The notes beneath the pieces are model-generated. The model saw only the letters and a list, made by a program, of their open reading frames with translations, did no database searches and was not told the origin of the DNA. Shown one piece after another: positions 24,674-33,607 of a stretch of 34,095 nt of DNA. The position numbers and the translations under genes were made by a program. Location of the stretch: the NCBI GenBank assembly GCA_902631405.1, contig CACOYI010000017.1:1-34095 (forward strand), given 5' to 3'. Positions within the stretch are counted from its first letter, which is position 1. Each line of letters begins with the position of its first letter. Source of the stretch: K189A clade bacterium. GTDB lineage: Bacteria; Pseudomonadota; Gammaproteobacteria; Pseudomonadales; Azotimanducaceae.

Positions 24674-25681
24674 CTATGAGTAAACTGCTATTTGAGTGGT
24701 GTCGGGTGGCGCTGCTTTTTTCGCCGAGCGCCCGCGTTCATAAGTGATTTCTGCCATGACGGAGACAGCAATCTCGGCAGGTGTTTTGCTGCTGATGGAG
24801 ATTCCAATCGGGGCATGGAGTCTCTCGATGGACTCTTGCGGCACGCCTAATTCATTCAGCCGGTCTCTGCGTTTTGCGGAAGTTCTCTCTGAGCCCATAG
24901 CACCTATGTAGAAAGCTGGGGTGTTGAAAGCCTCGATTAATCCCATATCGTCGATTCTGGGGTCATGGGTTAGCGCTACGATTGCGCAACCTTCGTCTTT
25001 CACATATTGCTCAATAGCGTCATCGGGCATTTCGCAGACTTTGCGGACTCCTTCTATTTTCACGCTGTTCAATACTTCCTCGCGTGGATCACATAGGATC
25101 ACGCCATAATCGAGCATTTTTGCGATCTCTGCCACATAAACACTTACTGCTCCTGCGCCTATAATAAAGAGTTGATTCATAGGACCGATTGTGTGTTCCA
25201 TCGTCATGCTTTCCTCATCCCATTGGAGGGATTGAGGAATCTCACTGTGATTTATCGCTCTCTTGCCTCTTTTTAGCTCTACACGTCTGGTAACCCAGCT
25301 TCGTTTGTCCAGACGGTCTAGAATTTGATTTATTTCTGCAAGTTCGGTTTTCGAATTCTCGAGTGGTTCGATGACGATATCAAGGCTGCCACCACAGGGG
25401 AGATTAAACCTCTCTGCCTCTTCTGAAGTCTCGCCATAGCGGTGAAATGCCGGCCCTTTGGAAGCAATTGATCTTTCAATCAATTTTTCAATGAGGTCCT
25501 CTTCCACACACCCGCCAGACAATGATCCAACTGTCTCTCTTCCCGATGTACAGGCAAAAAGCGATCCCTCTGGCCTAGGTGACGACCCCCACGTTTTCAC
25601 GACCGTGGCAAGCCAGCACTTTTTATTATCGGAAAGCCATAGATCGAGGGTCTTTAAGACTTCTTTATTAAGTGCTTCCAT
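24674..25681 (-). CDS. XdhC/CoxI family molybdenum hydroxylase maturation protein
   Basis: This 335-residue protein matches XdhC, which binds the molybdenum cofactor, helps its sulfuration and inserts it into xanthine-dehydrogenase-family enzymes. The N-terminal XdhC/CoxI domain has TWGSSPRPEGS and VGSLSGGCVEEDL, then FNLPCGGSLDIVIEPL. The C-terminal Rossmann-like domain has LFIIGAGAVSVYVAE, ALTHDPRIDD, YIGAMGSERTSAKR and HAPIGISISSKTPAEIAVSV. ATG at 25681 is chosen over GTG at 25705, which lies in a possible promoter. No large hydroxylase subunit is in the window. Confidence 0.9.
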   Translation of the reverse strand: MEALNKEVLKTLDLWLSDNKKCWLATVVKTWGSSPRPEGSLFACTSGRETVGSLSGGCVEEDLIEKLIERSIASKGPAFHRYGETSEEAERFNLPCGGSLDIVIEPLENSKTELAEINQILDRLDKRSWVTRRVELKRGKRAINHSEIPQSLQWDEESMTMEHTIGPMNQLFIIGAGAVSVYVAEIAKMLDYGVILCDPREEVLNSVKIEGVRKVCEMPDDAIEQYVKDEGCAIVALTHDPRIDDMGLIEAFNTPAFYIGAMGSERTSAKRRDRLNELGVPQESIERLHAPIGISISSKTPAEIAVSVMAEITYERGRSAKKAAPPDTTQIAVYS

Positions 25682-25712
25682 CTTCGTTGTTTTGGACCAA
25701 TACACTTCTATG

Positions 25713-25732
25713 TTACTTCATTTTCAAAGTAA
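25713..25732. repeat. Inverted repeat TTACTT-N8-AAGTAA
   Basis: A perfect 6-base inverted repeat with an 8-base spacer lies inside the xdhC/pepN divergent region and overlaps the candidate xdhC promoter. It could be an operator for a dimeric regulator, but one short repeat may arise by chance. Confidence 0.25.
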
Positions 25733-25831
25733 AGGTGTTTAAGCCTTCACCTATTCAATCCGTTGTCTCTTATGTGGATAATCAACACGCGACGCTGAAT
25801 ATGAATTCGAAAAATTTAACATTAAAAATTG

Positions 25832-25836
25832 AAGGG
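25832..25836 (+). promoter_or_regulatory. Ribosome binding site that sets the pepN start
   Basis: AAGGG lies 7 bases before a GTG at 25844. The longer frame starting with TTG at 25829 would place this site within the coding sequence and has no site of its own. Confidence 0.5.
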
Positions 25837-25843
25837 TGATTTT

Positions 25844-28498
25844 GTGAAAGAAGGACAACCCAAGACGATACGCTTAGTTGATTACGAAGCCCCCGGCTAT
25901 GTGACTCGCGAGACTGATCTAATCTTCGATATCAAGGCGGGTGAGACCAGAGTTTATTCTTCGCTGAAAGTCGAGAGAACCAAAGCTGATGATTCCGAAA
26001 TTTTCTTATCCGGCAATCAAGCTGACCTAAGAGCCGTCAAACTTGATGGGCGTGTTTTGCTGGGCAATGAATACGAATTGTCTGAGGAAGGATTGAGGAT
26101 TTCTGGCCTTTCGGATAAGAGCATCATCGAAATAGAAACATCAATTTGTCCGGAGAAAAACACATCCTTGGAGGGGCTCTACAAGTCAAGCGGTATGTAC
26201 TGCACTCAGTGTGAAGCAGAAGGTTTCCGAAACATTACTTTTTATCAAGATCGGCCTGATGTGCTATCGAAATTTACGACGACTATTATCGCCGATAACA
26301 ATGAATATCCGACTCTATTGTCGAACGGTAATCTTATAGCAGAAGAGATGCTGGAGGGCGGTAGAAGAAAGGCAGTCTGGGAAGATCCTTTCCCCAAACC
26401 GAGTTATTTGTTCGCTCTTGTTGCTGGAAATTTAGCGGTGCTCGAAGACGAATTCCTGACGATGAGCGGTCGCTCAGTAGAACTAAAGATATATTCAGAG
26501 CCTCACAACATTGATCAGTGTGAGTTTGCGATGGATGCATTGAAACGATCAATGAGGTGGGACGAGGAACGGTTCGGCCGTGAGTATGATCTCGATATCT
26601 TTATGATAGTTGCCGTCGAGGACTTTAATATGGGGGCGATGGAAAATAAGGGGTTGAATATTTTCAACACCTCTTGTGTTCTGGCGTCGCCCGACACAGC
26701 TACGGATGATGGTTTTCAACGAGTCGAGGCAGTAGTCGCGCACGAGTATTTCCATAATTGGTCAGGAAACAGAGTTACCTGTCGAGACTGGTTTCAGCTA
26801 AGCCTCAAGGAAGGCTTTACTGTTTTCAGAGACGCCGAATTCACGGCGGATACCCATTCAAGATCGGTGAAGCGCATAGAAGATGTCGGATTTCTGCGGT
26901 CAATTCAGTTTGCCGAAGATGCAAGTCCTTTGGCACATCCGGTTATGCCGAATTCGTATATGGAAATCTCGAACTTCTATACGACCACGATTTATGAAAA
27001 GGGTGCCGAGGTTGTACGTATGTATCAGACACTACTCGGACAGGAAACCTTTAGAATGGCCACGGACGCGTACTTTGATAGGTTCGATGGAAAAGCCGCC
27101 ACTACTGATGACTTTAGGGAGACAATGGCAGAGATTGGCGGACGCGATTTAGTACAATTTAGGCGTTGGTACGAGCAGGCCGGTACCCCGCTTCTTGAGA
27201 TTTCCGAAGTCTTCGAAGATAAAAAACTTATCCTGCGAATCGAACAGTCGTGTGAGCCAACACCCGGCCAAGAACAGAAGCTGCCATTTCATGTGCCGAT
27301 TGTTTTGGGATTACTCGATGAAACCGGACATGAGCTCGACTTAAGTAAAACAGAATTGCGTTGTTCAATGGATACTAGCCTTCGAGACAACAATCGAAGT
27401 CTACTCCTGGAGTTGCGGGAAGATGCAACTGAGATCGAATTTTCAAGTTTTGATAGAAAACCCGTTGTTAGCTTTCTGAGGGCGTTTTCTGCGCCTGTCA
27501 AACTCAACTATCAGAGAGAAAAGGAAGAGACACAATTTATAGCCCGAAATGATCAGGATGGTTTTGTACGCTGGGATGCGATGCAGACCCTGTGGTTGGC
27601 GGCGTTCGATGATCCGACGTTGGAGGAAGCACCTTGTGAAGTTGTTCAAGAAACGGCGATTGAGGCGCTGAAAGCAAAAAACGCCGAACAAAAACTCTTG
27701 AGAGCAAATATGCTTTCTGTTCCCAGCGAGTTGTATCTTCTCGAGCAATTAAGAGATATCGATCTCGATAGAACACTTAATCAGAGAGATGGTCTCCTAC
27801 GAAAGTTAGCGATCGATAATCAAGATACGTGGCTGCAGCTCTACGAAACCTATGAGAGTGATAGGACTTTTTCGGCAGAAGCGGATGCCGTTGCAGACAG
27901 AACGCTGGCAAACTTGTCTTTTAATTATTTGATAAGAGGCCTTCTTGCCAAAGGTAAAGAAAGTGATGTTGTTGATCTGATAGATACCCGGTATCGCAAA
28001 TCTAATAATTTGACAGTCCGACGTAATGTTCTAGCTTTGGTGTGCCATCTCAGAGGAATTCCAAGAGAATTTCGAGCAAAAATCTTGTCTGACTTTTATT
28101 CAAAATGGAAAGCATATGCTCTGGTGCTTGATCTATGGTTCAATATTCAAGCTCAGAGTCCTAATTATTCGATTGAAGAAATTATCGAGTTGGAGTCACA
28201 CAGCGATTTCGATGTAAAAAACCCAAATCGGGCGAGATCAATCTACGGTGCGTTCGGTATGCTCAACTTAAGAAATTTCCATCATGAGAGTGGCTCGGGG
28301 TATGAGTTCTTGGGTCGAGCGGTCGAAAAATTGGATTCTATTAATCCGCAAATCGCCTCGAGGCTTTGCTCACCTCTAACTCGCTGGACTAAACTCGACG
28401 AGAGGAGATCGAACTTAATGCGACGAGAATTGAAGAGGCTCTCCGAGACTAAAGAGGTATCTAAAGACTTGTACGAAATCGTCAGTAAAAGTCTTTGA
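25844..28498 (+). CDS. pepN: Aminopeptidase N (M1 zinc metallopeptidase)
   Basis: This 884-residue enzyme removes N-terminal amino acids from peptides in the cytoplasm. The exopeptidase motif GAMEN is in FNMGAMENKGLNIFN (residues 264-268). The zinc site is HEYFH (His300, Glu301, His304) with the third ligand Glu323 in LKEGF. The N-terminus (TIRLVDYEAPGYVTRETDLIFDI) and the C-terminal helical region ending in NPQIASRL are those of the enterobacterial PepN type. GTG at 25844 is chosen for its AAGGG ribosome binding site. It stands alone, divergent from xdhC and convergent with the Bat operon, with 30 bases between stops. Confidence 0.95.
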   Translation: MKEGQPKTIRLVDYEAPGYVTRETDLIFDIKAGETRVYSSLKVERTKADDSEIFLSGNQADLRAVKLDGRVLLGNEYELSEEGLRISGLSDKSIIEIETSICPEKNTSLEGLYKSSGMYCTQCEAEGFRNITFYQDRPDVLSKFTTTIIADNNEYPTLLSNGNLIAEEMLEGGRRKAVWEDPFPKPSYLFALVAGNLAVLEDEFLTMSGRSVELKIYSEPHNIDQCEFAMDALKRSMRWDEERFGREYDLDIFMIVAVEDFNMGAMENKGLNIFNTSCVLASPDTATDDGFQRVEAVVAHEYFHNWSGNRVTCRDWFQLSLKEGFTVFRDAEFTADTHSRSVKRIEDVGFLRSIQFAEDASPLAHPVMPNSYMEISNFYTTTIYEKGAEVVRMYQTLLGQETFRMATDAYFDRFDGKAATTDDFRETMAEIGGRDLVQFRRWYEQAGTPLLEISEVFEDKKLILRIEQSCEPTPGQEQKLPFHVPIVLGLLDETGHELDLSKTELRCSMDTSLRDNNRSLLLELREDATEIEFSSFDRKPVVSFLRAFSAPVKLNYQREKEETQFIARNDQDGFVRWDAMQTLWLAAFDDPTLEEAPCEVVQETAIEALKAKNAEQKLLRANMLSVPSELYLLEQLRDIDLDRTLNQRDGLLRKLAIDNQDTWLQLYETYESDRTFSAEADAVADRTLANLSFNYLIRGLLAKGKESDVVDLIDTRYRKSNNLTVRRNVLALVCHLRGIPREFRAKILSDFYSKWKAYALVLDLWFNIQAQSPNYSIEEIIELESHSDFDVKNPNRARSIYGAFGMLNLRNFHHESGSGYEFLGRAVEKLDSINPQIASRLCSPLTRWTKLDERRSNLMRRELKRLSETKEVSKDLYEIVSKSL

Positions 28499-28528
28499 TT
28501 TGTTCGCAGAGGATTGCAAGGAGTTTTA

Positions 28529-30283
28529 CTAGCTGGAGCTCATTGTCGGATAAAGTGGAGGCAGAGCATTGGTTCTTTTCTCGATGCTCTGTTGAGCGGA
28601 GGCCTTTTCAATGACATCAATAGCAAATAGTTTTTCTTCTCTGCTCAGAGGGCGACGTTCCTGAGAAAAAGAGGTCGAATTAAGCAGAAGGACCAATTTT
28701 CGTTGACTGTCCCTTTGCTTGGCGAATTTCTCAACTACGTTTTGCATGTCGTCTTTTGCAGTTTTTCGTAGCCAGTTATAGAGGGCTTCTCTCGCTTTAT
28801 GCGGGTCCTCTGATCGAATGGCTTGCAGCAGTTCCTGTTTTTTCCGTTTCAGGGATTTGCTTTGCAATGAAATAGCTTTTCTTCTTTTTATGTGCCTCGT
28901 CATAACGTAGGCGCCAATCATCGTAAACAGAATGGCAAGGATGAGGATTTCTCTTGAACCGAACCAACTTGATGAAGAGAGCTCATATTCGTCCGTGCTA
29001 ATTTGGTCCGTTGATGCCGTTGAAGGTTTCAAAGAATTTGGTTCAAATCTCTCAGACATAGGGTCAGTCTTGTCAAAGCTCTTTATATTTGAGTTTTGTT
29101 CGATGGCTTCTAGACTCTCGGCCGTAAATTGTTGTCCTAGGGCCCTAGTTTCACGGACTCTATTTTGAGCAGTGTCCCACCAAACGATAGTTAAATCGGG
29201 GATGACAATTAATCCGTTTTGTTTTGGTTGTATTGCGCGTCGCTCTATTCTCTGGCCGACCAGAGTTTCTCCCAGTGCGTTATCTTCGAGGGTCGGAGGC
29301 TCTGGATACTCTCTGAATGAGTTTAAATCTAATGGCGGTAGCAAGTTGTCGCTGATTGCAGAGGTATTGCCCCAAAAAGTGGCTTTGATTTCTTGTGTAA
29401 TCGAGTCTCCAGGACCCAAGATTTCTCCGTCGGGTATTCCAGAAAAAGTCTGCGATATAGTCAGTTTTTCCGCAGGTATCCAGGCTTGATCCTTAGGGTA
29501 TTCGTCTGGAATTGGTAATATCTGTATTGTCTTTTCAGGAGTTTCTACCTGTACTCCTCTTCGAGAAAAACGACCGCGCTCAACAAATGGCACGCTCGCC
29601 GTCGTGATTTCTGCAGGTACGACAATGGTTCCGCTTTGCTCAGGGAAAACAGCGAACCGCTGCTGGAGATAACCATAGTAATTGCCGTTCCTCGTCACTT
29701 CGCCTGATATGTTTTCACCCAGTCGGAACACGCTGGCGCCCTTAATGTTGGGCGGCCCTAACTGTTTTCCATAAAGCTTTACGCCGTTGGCGTAGAAAAG
29801 AGTTCTTTTGACCAGAATCTGGCTTTGAACGAACGCCCGATTTGTCGATAATTCAATTTCGTAAAAAACTTGCTTCTTCATTTTCTCACGAGCTGCCAAT
29901 GAGAGAGGTTTAACAAACAAGGAAAGCTCGCCAGAAAATTTCCCACCCACGGGTATCGGAGGAATTCGTAGAGTGCCAGTTTTCTTTGGTTGGAGTGTAA
30001 TTGCGTACTCAACCCAGCTCTCGGATCTGCCGTTGACATATCTATATTGGCTGTTGGTGTTCGTACCCATAACCTGGAAATCTTCTTCCAGGGCACTGAG
30101 ATCGAGGCGCTCTGTTTCTCGGGTATTGAATGCTTTTATAGAAAGTCTAACGGTTTCTAGTTCATCGATCTCAATATCCGAAAGTTCCGCACGTATTTCG
30201 TCTTGTGCCAAGACGAAGTTAAAATTCACACTCAGTCCAAGTGAGAGAATCGTGATGCAGCATTTAATCCCCAGCTTCCTCAC
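28529..30283 (-). CDS. BatD family protein
   Basis: This 584-residue protein is a BatD-like envelope protein. It has an N-terminal signal peptide (hydrophobic to about residue 25, ending near VLA-QDEI), a long beta-rich periplasmic region with VEYAITLQPKKTGTLRIPPI and GEVTRNGNYYGYLQQRF, a membrane segment near residue 450 (EILILAILFTMIGAYVM) and a basic cytoplasmic tail. Bat proteins work with MoxR-type AAA ATPases in envelope stress tolerance or protein complex assembly; the mechanism is unsettled. Adjacent GTG codons at 30286 and 30283 are possible starts; the latter overlaps the upstream stop as GTGA. It is the last gene of the operon. Confidence 0.85.
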   Translation of the reverse strand: MRKLGIKCCITILSLGLSVNFNFVLAQDEIRAELSDIEIDELETVRLSIKAFNTRETERLDLSALEEDFQVMGTNTNSQYRYVNGRSESWVEYAITLQPKKTGTLRIPPIPVGGKFSGELSLFVKPLSLAAREKMKKQVFYEIELSTNRAFVQSQILVKRTLFYANGVKLYGKQLGPPNIKGASVFRLGENISGEVTRNGNYYGYLQQRFAVFPEQSGTIVVPAEITTASVPFVERGRFSRRGVQVETPEKTIQILPIPDEYPKDQAWIPAEKLTISQTFSGIPDGEILGPGDSITQEIKATFWGNTSAISDNLLPPLDLNSFREYPEPPTLEDNALGETLVGQRIERRAIQPKQNGLIVIPDLTIVWWDTAQNRVRETRALGQQFTAESLEAIEQNSNIKSFDKTDPMSERFEPNSLKPSTASTDQISTDEYELSSSSWFGSREILILAILFTMIGAYVMTRHIKRRKAISLQSKSLKRKKQELLQAIRSEDPHKAREALYNWLRKTAKDDMQNVVEKFAKQRDSQRKLVLLLNSTSFSQERRPLSREEKLFAIDVIEKASAQQSIEKRTNALPPLYPTMSSS

Positions 30284-32061
30284 CACGGCTCATCGCCCTG
30301 CCGGTATCTGTAATCTCCCTTTCGTAATCGCTGCTCGGTTTCGTATCTAAATTTTCGTTTAAGAAGACCACCCGGGTTGTCCGGCACTCTCCTCAACCAT
30401 TGCTCCAGCGCCTGTTTTTGTTCCTCCTCATTTAAGGCAAGTTGCTCATCTTTAGTAAATTCTCCCTCAGATTGGCCTTTATCTTTTTCCTCGGGATTAG
30501 CGCCTTCGGTTTGTTGTTGCTGATTCTCTTCGTAGGGCGCATCGGAGGAAGGGTCATCTGCTTCCTCGCCTTTGTCTTGATCACTTTGATTAGGTGACTC
30601 GGATTGTTGTCCCGCATTGTCTTTTGTTTCTTCGTTTTGTTGCTCTTGCTGCTTTTGAAGTAATTCTTTGATTAGATTTCGGTTGAATTGGGCGTCATCG
30701 TCTTTGGGGTTAAGTTCTAAAGCGCGATCATATTTCTCGATCGCTTCGTTGAGAGAGCCTAGCTGTGCCAGGCTATTTGCTTGGTTGTAAAAGCCGTCGG
30801 CTGACAAGTCGTTTGCGAATCCATTTAGCGCTGGACCCCATTCTCTATTTCGGTAGTTGGCGATAGATTTCCATTTTTGATCTTGGAAAAGTTGAGCGGC
30901 TTTCTCGGCATCGCCCTTCTCGAGCAGTTCAAAGGCTAGCTGGTCGTCACGATACCAGAGGCGGTCCCATAGATTGATCTCGGTTTCTGAAGATGTCTCA
31001 TTTTGACTGTTAGGCTGTTCCGCCACGGTTTCGCTGGGTTGAAGCGTCAGTAGGAACCCGGTAAGCGATATCAATAAACCTTTCCTGAAGCCTAAAAGAA
31101 CGATGGGAACGAGCAAGACAGCTATCCAGTATCCTTGGTCGTACCAGGTATCGAAGTCTCGCTCCGCATCGATAGCTTCGATATCGTTGAAAAGACTTTC
31201 GGCAAGAACTTCTTTGAAATCAGAATCATCATAGCTCACTCGAGCATAGGCGCCATAGCCTGCTTCAGCCAGGTTTTTTAACGCGTCTTCGTTGATTTTC
31301 GTGATGACCGGTTTGCCTTGATTGTCCTTGAGGAGGCGCCTTTTTTGGCGATCGGAGTTGAGCGGAATTGGCACCCCTGAATCACTGCCGAAGCCGATTA
31401 TCGAAATTGGTATCGCTGGACTGGCCATCCTAGCCACTTGCTCTACCTCGGTTACGCCGTCTGTTAAGAACAGGATTCTTCCTCGAGTAAGTGCAGAATT
31501 CCTGATTAGTTCGGTAGCGATTTCCATCGCGTGCGCAGGCGCGCTTCCGAGAACCGGCATCATCGCAGGTTCAAGGGAGCTGAGGAGATTTTCGATTGTC
31601 CCAGAATCGTCGGTCAACGGTGCGACAGTATGCGCATCTCCTGCATAAGCGACTAGAGCGGTGCTACCCTCTTTTCTATATCTGAGAATGTCGGTTATTT
31701 TTTGCTTAGCCCTGATGATTCTCGATGGCTTTATGTCCTCTGCCATCATTGAAAGGGACAAATCTAATACTATTACAAGTGCATCATTTTGTTTCTCGAC
31801 AGGTTGTGGTCGTTTCTCCCATGTCGGGCCCGCCGCGCCAAGAATGGCGAAAACTAGTAGCAGGTTGGTAGTGAGGGCTATCAGTGAGCGTTTTCGTTTA
31901 GAACCGCCGCTTACTAGAGCTTGGTAAAGCTCCGCGCTCATCACTTCCTTCCATGCTTTCTCTTGAATGGTCGATCTCATCCAAAGAAACGATAAAACGA
32001 GGGCAGGCAGCAATAACAAAAGCCAGTAAGGTCTTATCAAATGGAAGTTCTCTAGAATCAC
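30280..32061 (-). CDS. BatB/BatC fusion-type protein: VWA domain plus TPR
   Basis: This 593-residue protein begins with FHLIRPYWLLLLLPALVLSF, the usual BatB N-terminus, and has a second membrane segment near residue 65. A von Willebrand A domain follows, with the metal site in VLDLSLSM (Asp100, Ser102, Ser104) and FLTDGV. Further membrane segments lie near residue 315-340, then a TPR-like stretch (SLNEAIEKYDRALELNPKDD), a low-complexity Glu/Gln/Asp-rich linker, and a conserved WLRRVPDNPGGLLKRKF near the end. The GTG at 32061 is chosen because the family N-terminus follows it directly; the frame open to 32148 would overlap batA heavily. It couples to batD downstream. Confidence 0.87.
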   Translation of the reverse strand: MILENFHLIRPYWLLLLLPALVLSFLWMRSTIQEKAWKEVMSAELYQALVSGGSKRKRSLIALTTNLLLVFAILGAAGPTWEKRPQPVEKQNDALVIVLDLSLSMMAEDIKPSRIIRAKQKITDILRYRKEGSTALVAYAGDAHTVAPLTDDSGTIENLLSSLEPAMMPVLGSAPAHAMEIATELIRNSALTRGRILFLTDGVTEVEQVARMASPAIPISIIGFGSDSGVPIPLNSDRQKRRLLKDNQGKPVITKINEDALKNLAEAGYGAYARVSYDDSDFKEVLAESLFNDIEAIDAERDFDTWYDQGYWIAVLLVPIVLLGFRKGLLISLTGFLLTLQPSETVAEQPNSQNETSSETEINLWDRLWYRDDQLAFELLEKGDAEKAAQLFQDQKWKSIANYRNREWGPALNGFANDLSADGFYNQANSLAQLGSLNEAIEKYDRALELNPKDDDAQFNRNLIKELLQKQQEQQNEETKDNAGQQSESPNQSDQDKGEEADDPSSDAPYEENQQQQTEGANPEEKDKGQSEGEFTKDEQLALNEEEQKQALEQWLRRVPDNPGGLLKRKFRYETEQRLRKGDYRYRQGDEPW

Positions 32062-32071
32062 GGGAGTCGGG

Positions 32072-33082
32072 TCACCCTCGCAGGGCGATTGGGCGCCGAT
32101 AGAGGTCAATAAGAAAAAACACAAATGCGGCCAGGATAGCAGCACCAAGAGCCCAAAAAGATAGAGCTTTTCTTGGCCTGAAGACCTCCGCTTCTTGATC
32201 CACTGGCTCTAATTCGTCAATTAAGCTGTATATTTCCGCGAGCTTAACGGGGTCCTTGGCCCGAAAATAGGCTCCCGATGTTGTCTCCGCGATTTCTTTA
32301 AGTGTCCTTTCATCCAAGTCGGCCGATGGATTTGTAACTCTATTGCCAAAAGCACCAAAAATACTTGGCAATCTCATCTCGTCTGCACCGACGCCAATAG
32401 TATAGATTTTGATTTTATCGTTTGCTGCAAGTTCGGATGCTTTCCGAGGTTCAACTTCTCCCACATTGTTCGCACCGTCTGTAAGCAAGATGATTACTTT
32501 GTCTTGCTGAGGTCTCTGCCGGAGTCGTTTGACTGCAAGACCGATCGCGTCACCAATAGCTGTTTTGCCGCCCGCGATCCCGACTGGGGCCTCGAGCAGA
32601 AAACGGTCCAAAGTCTTCAGGTCGAAAGTGAGTGGCGCTTGCAGATAGGCATTTGTTCCAAACAGAATTAGACCAACTCTATCCCCGATGCGTCTCGACA
32701 CGAAATCGGAGACGACCAGTTTTACAGCAGTTAAACGATCCACGTAATCCCCGTTTATCACCATATCTTCTGTTGCCATGCTTCCCGAAATGTCCACCGC
32801 GAGCATTAGATCCCTTCCTGTGGTTGGCAGACTAACGGGATCGCCCGTCCATTGGGGACGCGCCAAAGCCACTATCAGGGAGACCCATATCAACCAAAGT
32901 AGCAAAATCTTTAGGTTCATGTATTTCCACTCAGCGACCTCGTCTTTTGCGCCACCAATAAAGGGTTCCAAAGAGGGTACTATGAGGGCCGGCCTGTCTT
33001 GTTTAGCCTCTTTCAGAAAGCGTCGCACTAGCCAAGGCAATGGCAGAAGTGAGAATGCTAATGGCCAAATCCATTCAATCAT
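32072..33082 (-). CDS. BatA family VWA domain protein
   Basis: This 336-residue inner-membrane protein is BatA-like. It has an N-terminal membrane segment (WIWPLAFSLLPLPWLVRR), a second one near residue 60-75 (ILLLWLIWVSLIVALARPQW), a von Willebrand A domain with an intact metal site DISGSM (Asp97, Ser99, Ser101) and LLTDGANN, and a C-terminal membrane helix near 310-326. The ATG at 33082 overlaps the stop of the DUF4381 gene by one base (TAATG), and BatB/C begins 10 bases after its stop. VWA proteins of this type act with a MoxR ATPase, which is not in the window. Confidence 0.9.
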   Translation of the reverse strand: MIEWIWPLAFSLLPLPWLVRRFLKEAKQDRPALIVPSLEPFIGGAKDEVAEWKYMNLKILLLWLIWVSLIVALARPQWTGDPVSLPTTGRDLMLAVDISGSMATEDMVINGDYVDRLTAVKLVVSDFVSRRIGDRVGLILFGTNAYLQAPLTFDLKTLDRFLLEAPVGIAGGKTAIGDAIGLAVKRLRQRPQQDKVIILLTDGANNVGEVEPRKASELAANDKIKIYTIGVGADEMRLPSIFGAFGNRVTNPSADLDERTLKEIAETTSGAYFRAKDPVKLAEIYSLIDELEPVDQEAEVFRPRKALSFWALGAAILAAFVFFLIDLYRRPIALRG

Positions 33083-33594
33083 TAGTGATTCTCGATTTTG
33101 GTTCGAATTTTCTTGTGGATCTTGATTCTCGAGACCAAGGAAATAACAAGCTTGTGCAGTTCAGATAGGTCGACCTCTGGCGGATTTCGACTATATCTGG
33201 ATATGCCAAAAACCGCTCCTGCTCCCTGGGTGAATTCGATGGTTCCACTCATTTCGTCGAGCGCCTGCAACCAGGACGCTGCAGATGTCGGGGCGAGATC
33301 TCTCCTACCGAGGACGTTGACGATTAGGCGTTTGAGGATTTCGTTAGTTCCCCTGACATAGTCCCCGTTAGAAGCGCCTTTTGTCAGAGTCGCTTGGTAA
33401 AGCTCAATGATTAATCGCTCCGCTTCGCGCCTCGGTCGCAGTAGTTTGTTTCTTTTGTAGAGAGCCACTGTTGCACATGCGATAAGTGTCGCAGTCAAAA
33501 TAACAAGCAACCACCACCCCGGTGCAGGTGGCCACCAGGATGGCTCCAGTGGAGTATGAATATCACGTAGGTCGATTAAAGGGTTTCCGATCAT
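33082..33594 (-). CDS. DUF4381 domain protein of the Bat operon
   Basis: This 170-residue protein has the DUF4381 layout: a Trp/Pro-rich N-terminus (LRDIHTPLEPSWWPPAPGWW), one membrane helix (about residues 27-45), then a basic helix-rich cytoplasmic part with RREAERLIIELYQ and a conserved SAASWLQALDE. It regularly sits between DUF58 and BatA genes in proteobacterial Bat operons. ATG at 33594 is chosen; a GTG three codons upstream is possible. It links to BatA through TAATG, so translation is probably coupled. Its molecular function is unknown. Confidence 0.85.
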   Translation of the reverse strand: MIGNPLIDLRDIHTPLEPSWWPPAPGWWLLVILTATLIACATVALYKRNKLLRPRREAERLIIELYQATLTKGASNGDYVRGTNEILKRLIVNVLGRRDLAPTSAASWLQALDEMSGTIEFTQGAGAVFGISRYSRNPPEVDLSELHKLVISLVSRIKIHKKIRTKIENH

Positions 33595-33607
33595 CGAGTA
33601 CACGTGG

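Larger units (their letters stand above)
25682..25843. other. Divergent intergenic region between xdhC and pepN
   Basis: This 162-base region carries the control signals of two divergent genes. A weak minus-strand promoter candidate is TTGAAA (25727-25722), 17 bases, then TGTATT (25704-25699). An inverted repeat TTACTT-N8-AAGTAA spans 25713-25732 and overlaps that candidate, and a second small hairpin (AGGTG/CACCT) follows at 25733-25752. GATAAT at 25777-25782 could be a -10 box for pepN, without a good -35. Confidence 0.35.

Noticed and set aside
29973-30350. 125-codon plus-strand open frame
   Set aside because: It is antisense to batD and the batB/C end and encodes no recognisable protein.
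32062-32148. N-terminal extension of the BatB/C protein
   Set aside because: The 29 extra codons overlap the end of batA, and the typical BatB N-terminus begins at the GTG at 32061.
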